From assembly GCA_038213835.1 (NCBI GenBank), contig JBBQSN010000090.1, positions 1 through 14,433 on the forward strand: a stretch of DNA of 14,433 nucleotides, in the 5' to 3' direction. Below, piece after piece: positions 1 to 6,515 of this stretch; within the stretch, counting starts at the first letter, position 1, and each line of letters starts with the position of its first letter. Under the pieces are notes generated by a model. It had not been told where the DNA came from and ran no database searches. It was given only the letters and a program-made list of their open reading frames with translations. A program made the translations under genes and the position numbers. Source of the DNA: JBBQSN01 sp038213835 (GTDB taxonomy: Bacteria > Actinomycetota > Actinomycetes > Actinomycetales > CAWJMD01).

Positions 1-1832
1 TCCAGCTCCAGGCCGTGCTCGATCAGCCACCAATCGGGCACGCCGCGCCACGTCGCGGTCACGTTGTAGAGGCCGATCAGGGTGCCGCGCGGGTGCCGCC
101 GCAGTACGCCGAGAACGCTGCGGTCCGGCGTCGGGACGGCCTCGGACGCCACCGACGCGTGCAGGTGCGGCAGTCCGGCGCGAGTCCGGGCCAGCCGCCG
201 GATGCCGTCGAGCACCCGTCCGGCAGGCGACCCCGGGTCCGACTCCGCGCTGCGCAGCGCCTCGTCGTCCAGCCGCGGTCGGTGCGCCCAGCGGTTGTCC
301 TCGTCGTGCCCGGGCTGCTCGCGCCAGTGCTCGTCGTTGAGCGCGGCGATCTCGTCGCCCGACCACAGCACCGGGACGCCGCCCCAGCCCATCACCAGCG
401 CGTGCGCGAGCAGCAGGCGGGCGACGGCGTCGTCGACGGCGGCTGCGTCGTCCGCCGCGAGCGCTCGTCCGAGACCGGCCAGGCTGGCGGCGGTGCCGCT
501 GATCCGGCGGTCGCCCGTCTCCGGGTTGGCCTGGAACACCAGCCCGTCGGAGAAGGAGCCCGGGTGGACGCCGGAGAAGAAGTCCGACAGGAACGAACGG
601 TGCTCGGAACCGCCCAGCCCCACCGCCGCGGCGTCGGTGTCGTCGATCGCCCAGCCGATGTCGTCGTGGCAGCGCACATACGTGATCCACGCCGTGCTGC
701 TCGGCACCGGCGGCACCGCACCGAGGGCCTCGGCCGCGAGGGAGGCGTCGCGGGAGGCCAGCATCGACCAGAGCTGGACCATGAGGCTGTTGTGGTAGGC
801 CAGGTCGCTGACCCGTCCGGCGTGCCGGCCCTGGCCGAGGTAGGCGACCAGGTCGCCGGGGCTCACGATCGCCTCGGCCTTGAGCAGGGTCGCCGGCGCC
901 GCGATCCGGGTGACGGCCTTGAGCGCCTGCGTGATCCCGTGCACCTCGGGTTGGTTCTGGCTGTTGGTGCCGAGCCGCTTCCAGATGAACGCGATGGCGT
1001 CCAGCCGGAGCACCTCGACGCCGAGGTTGGCGAGGAACAGCACGACGTCGGCCATCTCGGCCAGCACGTCGGGGTTCGACCAGTCGAGGTCCCACTGCCA
1101 GGTGTTGAACGTCGTCCAGACCCAGCCGTCCAGGTGGGGGTCGTGGGCGAAGCTGCCCGGGGCGAAGTCGGGGAAGACCTCGGGCAGCGTCTGCTCGTAG
1201 GCGTCCGGGAGCTCGCGGTCCGCGAAGACGTGGAAGTAGCGGCGGTACCGCTCGTCGCCCTCCCGCGCGGCCCTGGCCCACTCGTGCTCGCGCGCCACGT
1301 GGTTCAGGACGAGGTCGAGGCACAGGCTGATGCCTGCGTCGCGCAGCCGGGTGGCGAGGGCACGCAGGTCCCCGACGGTGCCGAGATCGGCTCGCACGGA
1401 GCGGTAGTCGGCGACGGCGTAACCACCGTCGTTGGGCGCGGGCCGGGGCTCGAGCAGCGGCATGAGGTGCAGGTACCGCACCTGCAGGCTGCGCAGGTGC
1501 TCGATCCGCTCGCCCACGCCCGCGAGACCTGAGCCGGCGGGGGCGAACCGTTCCGCGTAGGCGGCGTAGCCGACGACGTCGGGACGCTGGAACCAGTCCG
1601 GTTCGAGCGAGCGCTGCAGGTCGAGCACGTGCAGGTCGTCCGGGCGTGCGGCGTACGCGCGGGCGGCGAGCCCCAGCAACCGGCGCGCCACGCCCTCGGG
1701 GTCGTCGTAGACGCCCTGCAGGCCGTCGAGCAGGTCGGGCCACCAGCGGCGGGTGCGCAGGGCGAACAGCTGCACCCGGTGGGGCGGGAGGGCGGCCAGC
1801 TCCGGGAGGGCGGCGGCGAGGGGGTCGTCCAC
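1..1832 (-). CDS. Amylosucrase (GH13), C-terminus cut by window edge
   Basis: This is a glycoside hydrolase family 13 enzyme, most like amylosucrase (EC 2.4.1.4), which uses sucrose to extend an alpha-1,4-glucan and releases fructose. About 610 residues are visible; Neisseria amylosucrase has about 636, so only some 25 C-terminal residues should be missing. The (beta/alpha)8 catalytic triad is visible: nucleophile D278 in VLRLDAIAFIWK, acid/base E320 in LLKAEAIVSP, and D390 in YVRCHDDIGW. These closely match the Neisseria enzyme (D286, E328, D393). The N-terminal helical domain and the PNDGGYAVADYR loop are also amylosucrase-like. The start is GTG at 1832; the frame is open back to a stop at 1889 with no better start, and the ribosome site is weak. 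No signal peptide is seen, so it is probably cytoplasmic. It is divergent from the globin gene. A sucrose hydrolase of the same subfamily is the main alternative. Confidence 0.9.
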   Translation of the reverse strand, partial: MDDPLAAALPELAALPPHRVQLFALRTRRWWPDLLDGLQGVYDDPEGVARRLLGLAARAYAARPDDLHVLDLQRSLEPDWFQRPDVVGYAAYAERFAPAGSGLAGVGERIEHLRSLQVRYLHLMPLLEPRPAPNDGGYAVADYRSVRADLGTVGDLRALATRLRDAGISLCLDLVLNHVAREHEWARAAREGDERYRRYFHVFADRELPDAYEQTLPEVFPDFAPGSFAHDPHLDGWVWTTFNTWQWDLDWSNPDVLAEMADVVLFLANLGVEVLRLDAIAFIWKRLGTNSQNQPEVHGITQALKAVTRIAAPATLLKAEAIVSPGDLVAYLGQGRHAGRVSDLAYHNSLMVQLWSMLASRDASLAAEALGAVPPVPSSTAWITYVRCHDDIGWAIDDTDAAAVGLGGSEHRSFLSDFFSGVHPGSFSDGLVFQANPETGDRRISGTAASLAGLGRALAADDAAAVDDAVARLLLAHALVMGWGGVPVLWSGDEIAALNDEHWREQPGHDEDNRWAHRPRLDDEALRSAESDPGSPAGRVLDGIRRLARTRAGLPHLHASVASEAVPTPDRSVLGVLRRHPRGTLIGLYNVTATWRGVPDWWLIEHGLEL

Positions 1833-1935
1833 GCCGCCATCCCACCAGAGAACCGGCCCGGGCGGACGTCCCCCGGTCCCCGTCCGTCATTCTCCCCGGT
1901 CGGTCGGGCCGCGGCGGGTTTGCGAGGATGGGGCG
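1833..1935. promoter_or_regulatory. Divergent intergenic region, amylosucrase / globin
   Basis: This 103-base gap separates two divergent starts and should hold promoters for both genes. On the plus strand GAGGAT (1924-1929) lies 6 bases before the globin GTG. It could be a ribosome site (GAGGA), a poor -10 element (only the second A and last T agree with TANNNT), or both. No clear -35 or operator was found on either strand. Confidence 0.45.
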
Positions 1936-2355
1936 GTGACAGACAGCCAGCCGGGTAGCCAGCCGTCCTTCTACGAGCAGGTGGGTGGGCACGAGACGTT
2001 CGACCGCCTGGTGCACCGCTTCTACGACGGGGTCGCGCGAGACGCCGAGCTGAAGGCGATGTACCCGGAGGATGACCTCGGCCCGGCCGAGGACCGGCTG
2101 CGGATGTTCCTCGAGCAGTACTGGGGCGGACCCACGACCTACAGCGAGCAGCGGGGCCACCCGCGACTGCGGATGCGCCACCACCCCTATGCCGTCACGC
2201 CGCACATGCGCGACCGCTGGCTGCACCACATGCGCGAGGCGGTCGAGGAGCTCTCCCTCGCGCCGCTGCACGCCTCGCTGCTGTGGGACTACCTCGAGCG
2301 GGCCGCGCACTCGATGGTCAACGCGATGCAGGACCCGGCCCAGCGCCTCTCCTGA
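1936..2355 (+). CDS. glbO: Group II truncated hemoglobin (GlbO/trHbO)
   Basis: This 139-residue 2-on-2 globin binds heme and O2 in the cytoplasm. Family roles include oxygen handling, interaction with respiratory membranes and protection from oxidants; which applies here cannot be read from the sequence. It matches M. tuberculosis GlbO almost continuously through FLEQYWGGPTTYSEQRGHPR. With a seven-residue offset from that protein the key residues are present: Y30 (B10), Y43 (CD1, in MYPEDDL), proximal H82 (F8, in LRMRHHP) and W95 (G8). Group II globins are recognised by this distal Tyr/Trp set. GTG at 1936 is chosen because GAGGA at 1924-1928 is spaced 7 bases from it and because it leaves the usual short N-terminal extension. 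The open frame continues upstream to 1753, but that part overlaps the divergent amylosucrase. The alpha-glucosidase follows 63 bases downstream with its own promoter. Confidence 0.95.
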   Translation: MTDSQPGSQPSFYEQVGGHETFDRLVHRFYDGVARDAELKAMYPEDDLGPAEDRLRMFLEQYWGGPTTYSEQRGHPRLRMRHHPYAVTPHMRDRWLHHMREAVEELSLAPLHASLLWDYLERAAHSMVNAMQDPAQRLS

Positions 2356-2381
2356 GGGTCGTGCACGCTCAGCGAAACGAT

Positions 2382-2411
2382 TCGACAGGGTCGCGCGGGA
2401 CGTCCTAGCAT
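2382..2411 (+). promoter_or_regulatory. Promoter of the alpha-glucosidase gene, probably leaderless
   Basis: A -35 box TCGACA (2382-2387, five of six bases of TTGACA) and a -10 box TAGCAT (2406-2411, fits TANNNT) are 18 bases apart. The GTG start at 2419 comes only 7 bases after the -10 box, where transcription itself should begin. No Shine-Dalgarno sequence fits in that space, so translation is likely leaderless, as is common in actinobacteria. This is the clearest promoter in the window. Confidence 0.65.
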
Positions 2412-2418
2412 CGACGGT

Positions 2419-4140
2419 GTGACCACGACGCACCTACAGACCTCCCCGATCGGCGACCTCGTCGCCGCCGACCCGTCGAGCACCCCCTGGTGGCGCAGCG
2501 CCGTCATCTACCAGGTGTATCCGCGCTCGTACGCCGACGCGGACGGCGACGGCATCGGCGACCTGCCGGGCATCACCGCGAAGCTCCCGTACCTGCGCGA
2601 CCTGGGGGTCGACGCCGTCTGGCTGTCCCCCTTCTACGTGTCCCCGCAGGCCGATGCCGGCTACGACGTCGCCGACTACCGCGACATCGACCCGGTCTTC
2701 GGCAGCCTGGACGATGCCGACACCCTCATCGCCACGGCGCACGAGGCCGGCATCAAGGTCGTCGTCGACCTGGTCCCGAACCACTCCAGCGACGAGCACG
2801 TGTGGTTCCAGGCAGCGCTCGCCGCGGGGCCGGGCAGCCCCGAGCGCGACATGTACATGTTCCGTGACGGCAAGGGCCCGGACGGCGCCGAGCCGCCGAC
2901 CGACTGGCGCTCCGTCTTCGGGGGCCCCGCGTGGGAGCGCGTCACCGAGCCCGACGGCACGCCGGGCCAGTGGTACCTGCACCTGTTCGACGTCAAGCAG
3001 CCCGACCTCAACTGGTCGAGCTCGCGCGTGCACACCGAGTTCCACGACATCCTGCGGTTCTGGCTCGACCGCGGGGTCGACGGCTTCCGGGTCGACGTCG
3101 CGCACGGGCTGGTCAAGGAGGAGGGCATGCCCGACTGGGCCAGCGACCAGCACCTGCTCGACCACTCCGCCCAGGGCGGTCGGCGGGCGCCCATGTGGGA
3201 CCAGGACGGCGTGCACGAGGTCTACCGGGAGTGGCGCAAGATCCTGGACGAGTACCCCGGTGACCGGATGATGGTCGCGGAGGCCTGGGTCGAGCCGGCC
3301 GAACGGCGCGCGCTCTACGTCCGCCCGGACGAGTTCCAGCAGGCCTTCAACTTCGGCTACATGGAGGCCCCGTGGAGGGCCGCCGACCAGCTGCGCGTGA
3401 TCGAGGGCTCGCTGGCCGCCGACCACGTCGTCGGCGCGACCACCACCTGGGTGCTGAGCAACCACGACATCCTGCGGCACGCGACCCGGCTGGCGCTGCC
3501 GGTCGGCGAGAAGCGCCCCAACGGCATCGGGGCGGACGACCCCCAGCCCGACGCCGAGCTCGGCCTGCGCCGCGCGCGGGCGGCGACGCTGCTGATGCTC
3601 TCGCTGCCCGGTTCCGCCTACCTCTACCAGGGCGAGGAGCTCGGACTGCCGGACCACACCACGCTGCCGGACCACGTGCGCCAGGACCCGACGTTCCTGC
3701 GCACCGGCAACGAGGTGCTCGGCCGCGACGGCTGCCGCGTGCCCGTGCCGTGGACGGCTGACGGTCCCTCCTTCGGTTTCGGCAGCACCGCCGACACCTG
3801 GCTGCCCCAGCCGGCGGTCTACGGCGAGCTCGCGGTCGACCAGCAGGATGGTGTGCCGGGCTCCACGCTGGAGATGTACCGCGCCGCGCTGCGACTGCGC
3901 CGCGAGCACCGACTCGGCCTCGGCCAGCTCGTGGTCGACGGCGCGTTCGGAGCGGACACCGTGGCCGTGCGCAACGGCGGCCTGCTCGTAGTGACGAACT
4001 TCGGCGAGCAGCCGGTGGCCTTGCCCGCAGGCAGCGAGGTGCTGCTCACCAGCGGGGAGCTCGTGACCGCCGACGGCGTCCCCGACTCGCGGGCCGTCCC
4101 CACCGACACCACGGTCTGGGTGCACAGCCCGGTCGCCTGA
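2419..4140 (+). CDS. aglA: GH13 alpha-glucosidase (AglA-like)
   Basis: This 573-residue cytoplasmic GH13 enzyme hydrolyses terminal alpha-linked glucose from oligosaccharides such as maltose or sucrose; exact linkage preference is not readable. The N-terminal WWRSAVIYQVYPRSYADADG and GIGDLPGI segments are typical of the oligo-1,6-glucosidase/alpha-glucosidase branch. Catalytic residues are D226 (GFRVDVAHGL), E288 (MMVAEAW) and D350 (LSNHDILRH). DLVPNHSSDEH is conserved region I, and YQGEELGLPD lies in the late barrel. The C-terminal 80 or so residues form the usual beta domain. GTG at 2419 is supported by the promoter just before it. It follows glbO on the same strand, as Rv2471 follows Rv2470 in M. 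tuberculosis (from memory). Together with the nearby amylosucrase it suggests local handling of sucrose and alpha-glucans. Trehalose synthase is less likely because that family's longer C-terminal domain is absent. Confidence 0.88.
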   Translation: MTTTHLQTSPIGDLVAADPSSTPWWRSAVIYQVYPRSYADADGDGIGDLPGITAKLPYLRDLGVDAVWLSPFYVSPQADAGYDVADYRDIDPVFGSLDDADTLIATAHEAGIKVVVDLVPNHSSDEHVWFQAALAAGPGSPERDMYMFRDGKGPDGAEPPTDWRSVFGGPAWERVTEPDGTPGQWYLHLFDVKQPDLNWSSSRVHTEFHDILRFWLDRGVDGFRVDVAHGLVKEEGMPDWASDQHLLDHSAQGGRRAPMWDQDGVHEVYREWRKILDEYPGDRMMVAEAWVEPAERRALYVRPDEFQQAFNFGYMEAPWRAADQLRVIEGSLAADHVVGATTTWVLSNHDILRHATRLALPVGEKRPNGIGADDPQPDAELGLRRARAATLLMLSLPGSAYLYQGEELGLPDHTTLPDHVRQDPTFLRTGNEVLGRDGCRVPVPWTADGPSFGFGSTADTWLPQPAVYGELAVDQQDGVPGSTLEMYRAALRLRREHRLGLGQLVVDGAFGADTVAVRNGGLLVVTNFGEQPVALPAGSEVLLTSGELVTADGVPDSRAVPTDTTVWVHSPVA

Positions 4141-4178
4141 CCGTCCCGCAGCCCACCGGCACGCACGCAGCGACGCCG

Positions 4179-4820
4179 TCAGCCGAGCAGCGCCCGTCGG
4201 GTCAGCACATGACCCCGGGCGCTGCTCAGCCGGGTCCACGGCCCGGTGGCCCAGACGTCCACGGGAGGGTCGCTCTCCCGCACGAACGCGAGGGCGTGCG
4301 CGACGAAGGCGGCGCCCGACGGCAGCGGCGTCCCCGTGAGCTCGCGGCCCCAGACCCCGGCCCGCAGCGCGGCGACGGCCGGGGCGCCCGAGGTGGACGG
4401 CGTCCCCGCCGCGACCTCGGCGATGCCCTGCTCAGCAGCGCCCACCAGCGCGACCGCCGCGACCTGGCCCAGCTGCTCCCAGCCGCTGCGGGGCGGCGCG
4501 ATTCCCGCCCACGCGGCCACCACCTCCCCGGGTGGCACCGGCAGGTCGGTGCCGTTCCGGGAACGCGACAACCGGTCGGCCAGCGCCGCCAGGGGAACGA
4601 CGACGTCGACCACCTCGGTCTCGGCCAGAGCCGTGGTGCGCAGGCCGAGGACCGTGGGCCCTCCCCCGCCGCTCAGGGGGCAGACGTACACCGCGAGCAC
4701 CGTGCCGTGCGCCTGCAACCGTGCCGCGCCCCCGGGGTCGGCGCGGTGGGCGCGGTTCACGAAGGTGGACAGGTCGGCGAGGCTGGCGACGTCGTCGAGG
4801 CGCAGGACGGGCTGGGGCAC
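4179..4820 (-). CDS. Conserved actinobacterial protein of unknown function
   Basis: I do not recognise a domain with known activity in this 213-residue protein. It has no signal peptide and no convincing membrane helix, although the middle (around 115-155) is rich in Ala, Val and Gly. Segments that look structured are FVNRAHRADPGGAARLQ near residues 20-36 and a basic tail ending TRLSSARGHVLTRR. The start is GTG at 4820, with GAGGA at 4826-4830 five bases upstream. That GAGGA overlaps the TGA stop of the thioesterase gene, so the two are almost certainly one transcript and translationally coupled. It resembles in size, position and partner the M. tuberculosis Rv2474c product (recalled, not checked), which also lies beside a thioesterase-like gene. 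A role linked to acyl-CoA thioesters is only inferred from this company. It converges on the alpha-glucosidase, with 38 bases between them. Confidence 0.8.
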   Translation of the reverse strand: MPQPVLRLDDVASLADLSTFVNRAHRADPGGAARLQAHGTVLAVYVCPLSGGGGPTVLGLRTTALAETEVVDVVVPLAALADRLSRSRNGTDLPVPPGEVVAAWAGIAPPRSGWEQLGQVAAVALVGAAEQGIAEVAAGTPSTSGAPAVAALRAGVWGRELTGTPLPSGAAFVAHALAFVRESDPPVDVWATGPWTRLSSARGHVLTRRALLG

Positions 4821-4825
4821 AGGGA

Positions 4826-4831
4826 TCCTCA
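4826..4831 (-). promoter_or_regulatory. Stop codon fused to ribosome binding site (coupling signal)
   Basis: TGAGGA on the minus strand is both the thioesterase stop (TGA, 4831-4829) and the Shine-Dalgarno GAGGA (4830-4826) for the next gene, whose GTG begins at 4820 after a 5-base spacer. A ribosome finishing the first gene is thus placed directly at the second start. Confidence 0.7.
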
Positions 4832-5302
4832 GGCCCGCCGGCGCTGCTCGCGCACGCGCCGCCGGAGTGCCACCGGTCCGTCGTGCAGCTCGCCCAGTCG
4901 CCGCCTCTCGTCGTCGGTGAACCGGCGCGGGCGCCCCGCGGACAGGTCGTACGCGACCATGGTCGACTCGGCCCGGGCGTAGACGACGGGGCGGTCGGCG
5001 CGCTCGCCCTCGTCGTCGAGCACCTCGTAGCCCATCTCGAAGGTCGCGCCTGACAGCGAGCTGACCCAGAGGTCGATGGCGACCGGGTGCGGCCGGTAGT
5101 GCAGCGGCGTCACGTAGTCGATCTCGTGCCGGGCCACGAGCAGCCCGGTGGCCACCATGTCGCCGCCGTCGTCGGAGCCGTGCCCGTGGAACGCGATCAC
5201 CCGGGCGTCCTCGAGCAGACGCAGGAACTGGACGTTGTTCACGTGGCCGAAGGCGTCCATGTCGGACCACCGCAGCGGGGTCATGATCCGGCGTCGTCCC
5301 AT
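4829..5302 (-). CDS. Hotdog-fold acyl-CoA thioesterase (4HBT/YbgC/FadM type)
   Basis: This 157-residue protein is a single hotdog domain of the 4-hydroxybenzoyl-CoA thioesterase superfamily, which hydrolyses acyl-CoA to free acid and CoA in the cytoplasm. The signature WSDMDAFGHVNNVQFLRLLEDAR starts at residue 12; D16 in DMDAFGHVNN corresponds to the catalytic Asp of the family. HEIDYVTPLHY and TFEMGYEVLDD are the expected central strands. ATG at 5302 is preferred because a -10-like CAGACT ends 6 bases upstream of it. ATG at 5284 (MTPLRWSD...) is also possible and would remove only MGRRRI. The chain length preferred cannot be told. It is divergent from the phosphotransferase/dehydrogenase pair, and its stop codon is built into the ribosome site of the next gene. 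Confidence 0.88.
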   Translation of the reverse strand: MGRRRIMTPLRWSDMDAFGHVNNVQFLRLLEDARVIAFHGHGSDDGGDMVATGLLVARHEIDYVTPLHYRPHPVAIDLWVSSLSGATFEMGYEVLDDEGERADRPVVYARAESTMVAYDLSAGRPRRFTDDERRRLGELHDGPVALRRRVREQRRRA

Positions 5303-5407
5303 CCGGACAGTCTGGCCCATCCCGGCACCCACCAGCACCTCGCGACGCGGGCCACCGCTACCGATCGGACACCGAGCCGACCGACGACCGCGCGGTAGGT
5401 TCGCGGG
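5303..5407. promoter_or_regulatory. Divergent promoter region, thioesterase / phosphotransferase
   Basis: This gap holds a -10-like element for each direction, both very close to the start codons. On the minus strand CAGACT (5314-5309) lies 6 bases before ATG 5302. On the plus strand TAGGTT (5396-5401, fits TANNNT) lies 6 bases before GTG 5408. No good -35 box or operator palindrome was found. Both mRNAs would begin at or almost at the start codon. The shared region allows joint control of the two acyl-CoA modules. Confidence 0.5.
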
Positions 5408-6511
5408 GTGCCTGCCGAGACCGTCGCCGACCTCCCCGGCCTCCCCGGCCTCGAGGTCTCCCGGCTGCAGAGCTGGCTCGACGAGCAGGGCCTGCCCGCC
5501 GTGGTCGAGCACGCCGAGCTGATCGAGGGGGGCCGCTCGAACCTCACCTACCGGCTCGTGGTGGGCACCGGGTCGCCCGCGGACGACGGCACCTCCGACC
5601 GGTGGGTGCTGCGCCGTCCGCCGCTCGGCCACGTGCTCGCCACGGCGCACGACATGGTCCGCGAGCACACCGTCCAGGCCGCCCTCGAGGGCATCGTCCC
5701 GGTGCCGCGGATGGTCGCGCTGTGCCCGGACCTCGAGGTGCTGGGAGCGCCGTTCTACCTGATGCAGGACGTCGACGGCGTGGTCGTGCGGTCGCGGGCC
5801 GATGCGGAGTCGCTGGGGCCGGAGGCGATGGCCCGAGCCGGTCGCGCGCTGGTGGGCACCCTCGCCGCGCTGCACCGGGTCGACCCCGCCGCGGTCGGGT
5901 TGCAGGGCTTCGGGCGGCCCGAGGGGTTCCTGTCCCGGCAGGTGCGGCGCTGGTCGGGCCAGCTCGACGCCAGCCGCAGCCGCGAGGTCGCCGGGGCCGA
6001 CGAGCTGCGCGACCGGCTGGCCGCCGCCGTCCCCGCCGAGCGCGACCTTCCGCACCGGCGTGGGGTGGTGCACGGGGACTTCCGGCTCGACAACGTGGTG
6101 CTCGACCCGACCGGGCCGTCCGTGGCCGCCGTCCTGGACTGGGAGATGGCCACCCTCGGCGACCCGCTCGCCGACCTCGGCCTGCTGCTCACCTACGCGG
6201 GCGCGCTGGCGGAGGTCGACAACCCGATCGCGGAGGCGATGTCGTCGCACCTCGGGTGGCCGAGCAACGACGAGCTGGTCGCACAGTACGAAGAGCTCGT
6301 ACCGCTGGACGACGAGGACCGTGCAGCGCTGCGCTGGTGCACCGCGTTCGGCCACTTCAAGCTCGCGGTCATCTGCGAGGGCATCCACTTCCGTTTCACC
6401 CAGGGCCAGACCGTCGGCCAGGGGTTCGACCTCATCGGGGCGCTCGTCGAGCCGCTCTGCGCACAGGGCCTGGCGGTGCTGGGCCAGCCGGACGCACCGA
6501 AGGAGAACTGA
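5408..6511 (+). CDS. APH-family phosphotransferase, ACAD10/11 kinase-domain type
   Basis: This 367-residue cytoplasmic protein has the aminoglycoside-phosphotransferase/protein-kinase-like fold. The N-lobe carries GGRSNLTYRLVV (ATP loop) and WVLRRPP (the Lys position is Arg-rich). The Brenner motif HGDFRLDN spans H222-N229 with catalytic D224. D244 in DWEMATLGDPLADLG is the Mg-binding, DFG-like residue. This wording is that of the kinase domain at the N-terminus of animal ACAD10/ACAD11, not of drug-resistance kinases. There, and in LvaA of Pseudomonas putida, the kinase phosphorylates the 4-hydroxyl of hydroxyacyl-CoAs. The matching dehydrogenase gene follows 4 bases after the stop. GTG at 5408 is supported by TAGGTT just upstream; no Shine-Dalgarno sequence is evident. 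Aminoglycoside resistance is unlikely. The true substrate is unproven. Confidence 0.88.
   Translation: MPAETVADLPGLPGLEVSRLQSWLDEQGLPAVVEHAELIEGGRSNLTYRLVVGTGSPADDGTSDRWVLRRPPLGHVLATAHDMVREHTVQAALEGIVPVPRMVALCPDLEVLGAPFYLMQDVDGVVVRSRADAESLGPEAMARAGRALVGTLAALHRVDPAAVGLQGFGRPEGFLSRQVRRWSGQLDASRSREVAGADELRDRLAAAVPAERDLPHRRGVVHGDFRLDNVVLDPTGPSVAAVLDWEMATLGDPLADLGLLLTYAGALAEVDNPIAEAMSSHLGWPSNDELVAQYEELVPLDDEDRAALRWCTAFGHFKLAVICEGIHFRFTQGQTVGQGFDLIGALVEPLCAQGLAVLGQPDAPKEN
6501..6505 (+). promoter_or_regulatory. Ribosome binding site of the dehydrogenase, inside the preceding gene
   Basis: AGGAG lies 10 bases before the GTG at 6516, inside the last codons of the phosphotransferase gene. It supports this start and joint translation of the two genes. 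Confidence 0.65.
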
Positions 6512-6515
6512 TCTC

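Noticed and set aside
15..1532. Long open frame on the plus strand opposite the amylosucrase
   Set aside because: The opposite strand carries a full GH13 active site; this frame is low-complexity (Val, Arg, Gly, Asp) and matches no family. It results from high GC at third codon positions.
1753..1935. Longer N-terminus for the globin
   Set aside because: The extra part is Arg/Gly/Pro-rich, overlaps the divergent amylosucrase, and GTG 1936 has a good ribosome site.
2434..4239. 601-codon open frame antisense to the alpha-glucosidase
   Set aside because: It shadows a gene with an intact catalytic triad; its composition (Val, Gly, Arg, Asp, His) is typical of antisense frames in GC-rich DNA.
5431..5448. 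Tandem 9-base repeat cctccccgg, two copies
   Set aside because: It simply encodes LPGLPGL near the start of the phosphotransferase; too short to call a repeat element.
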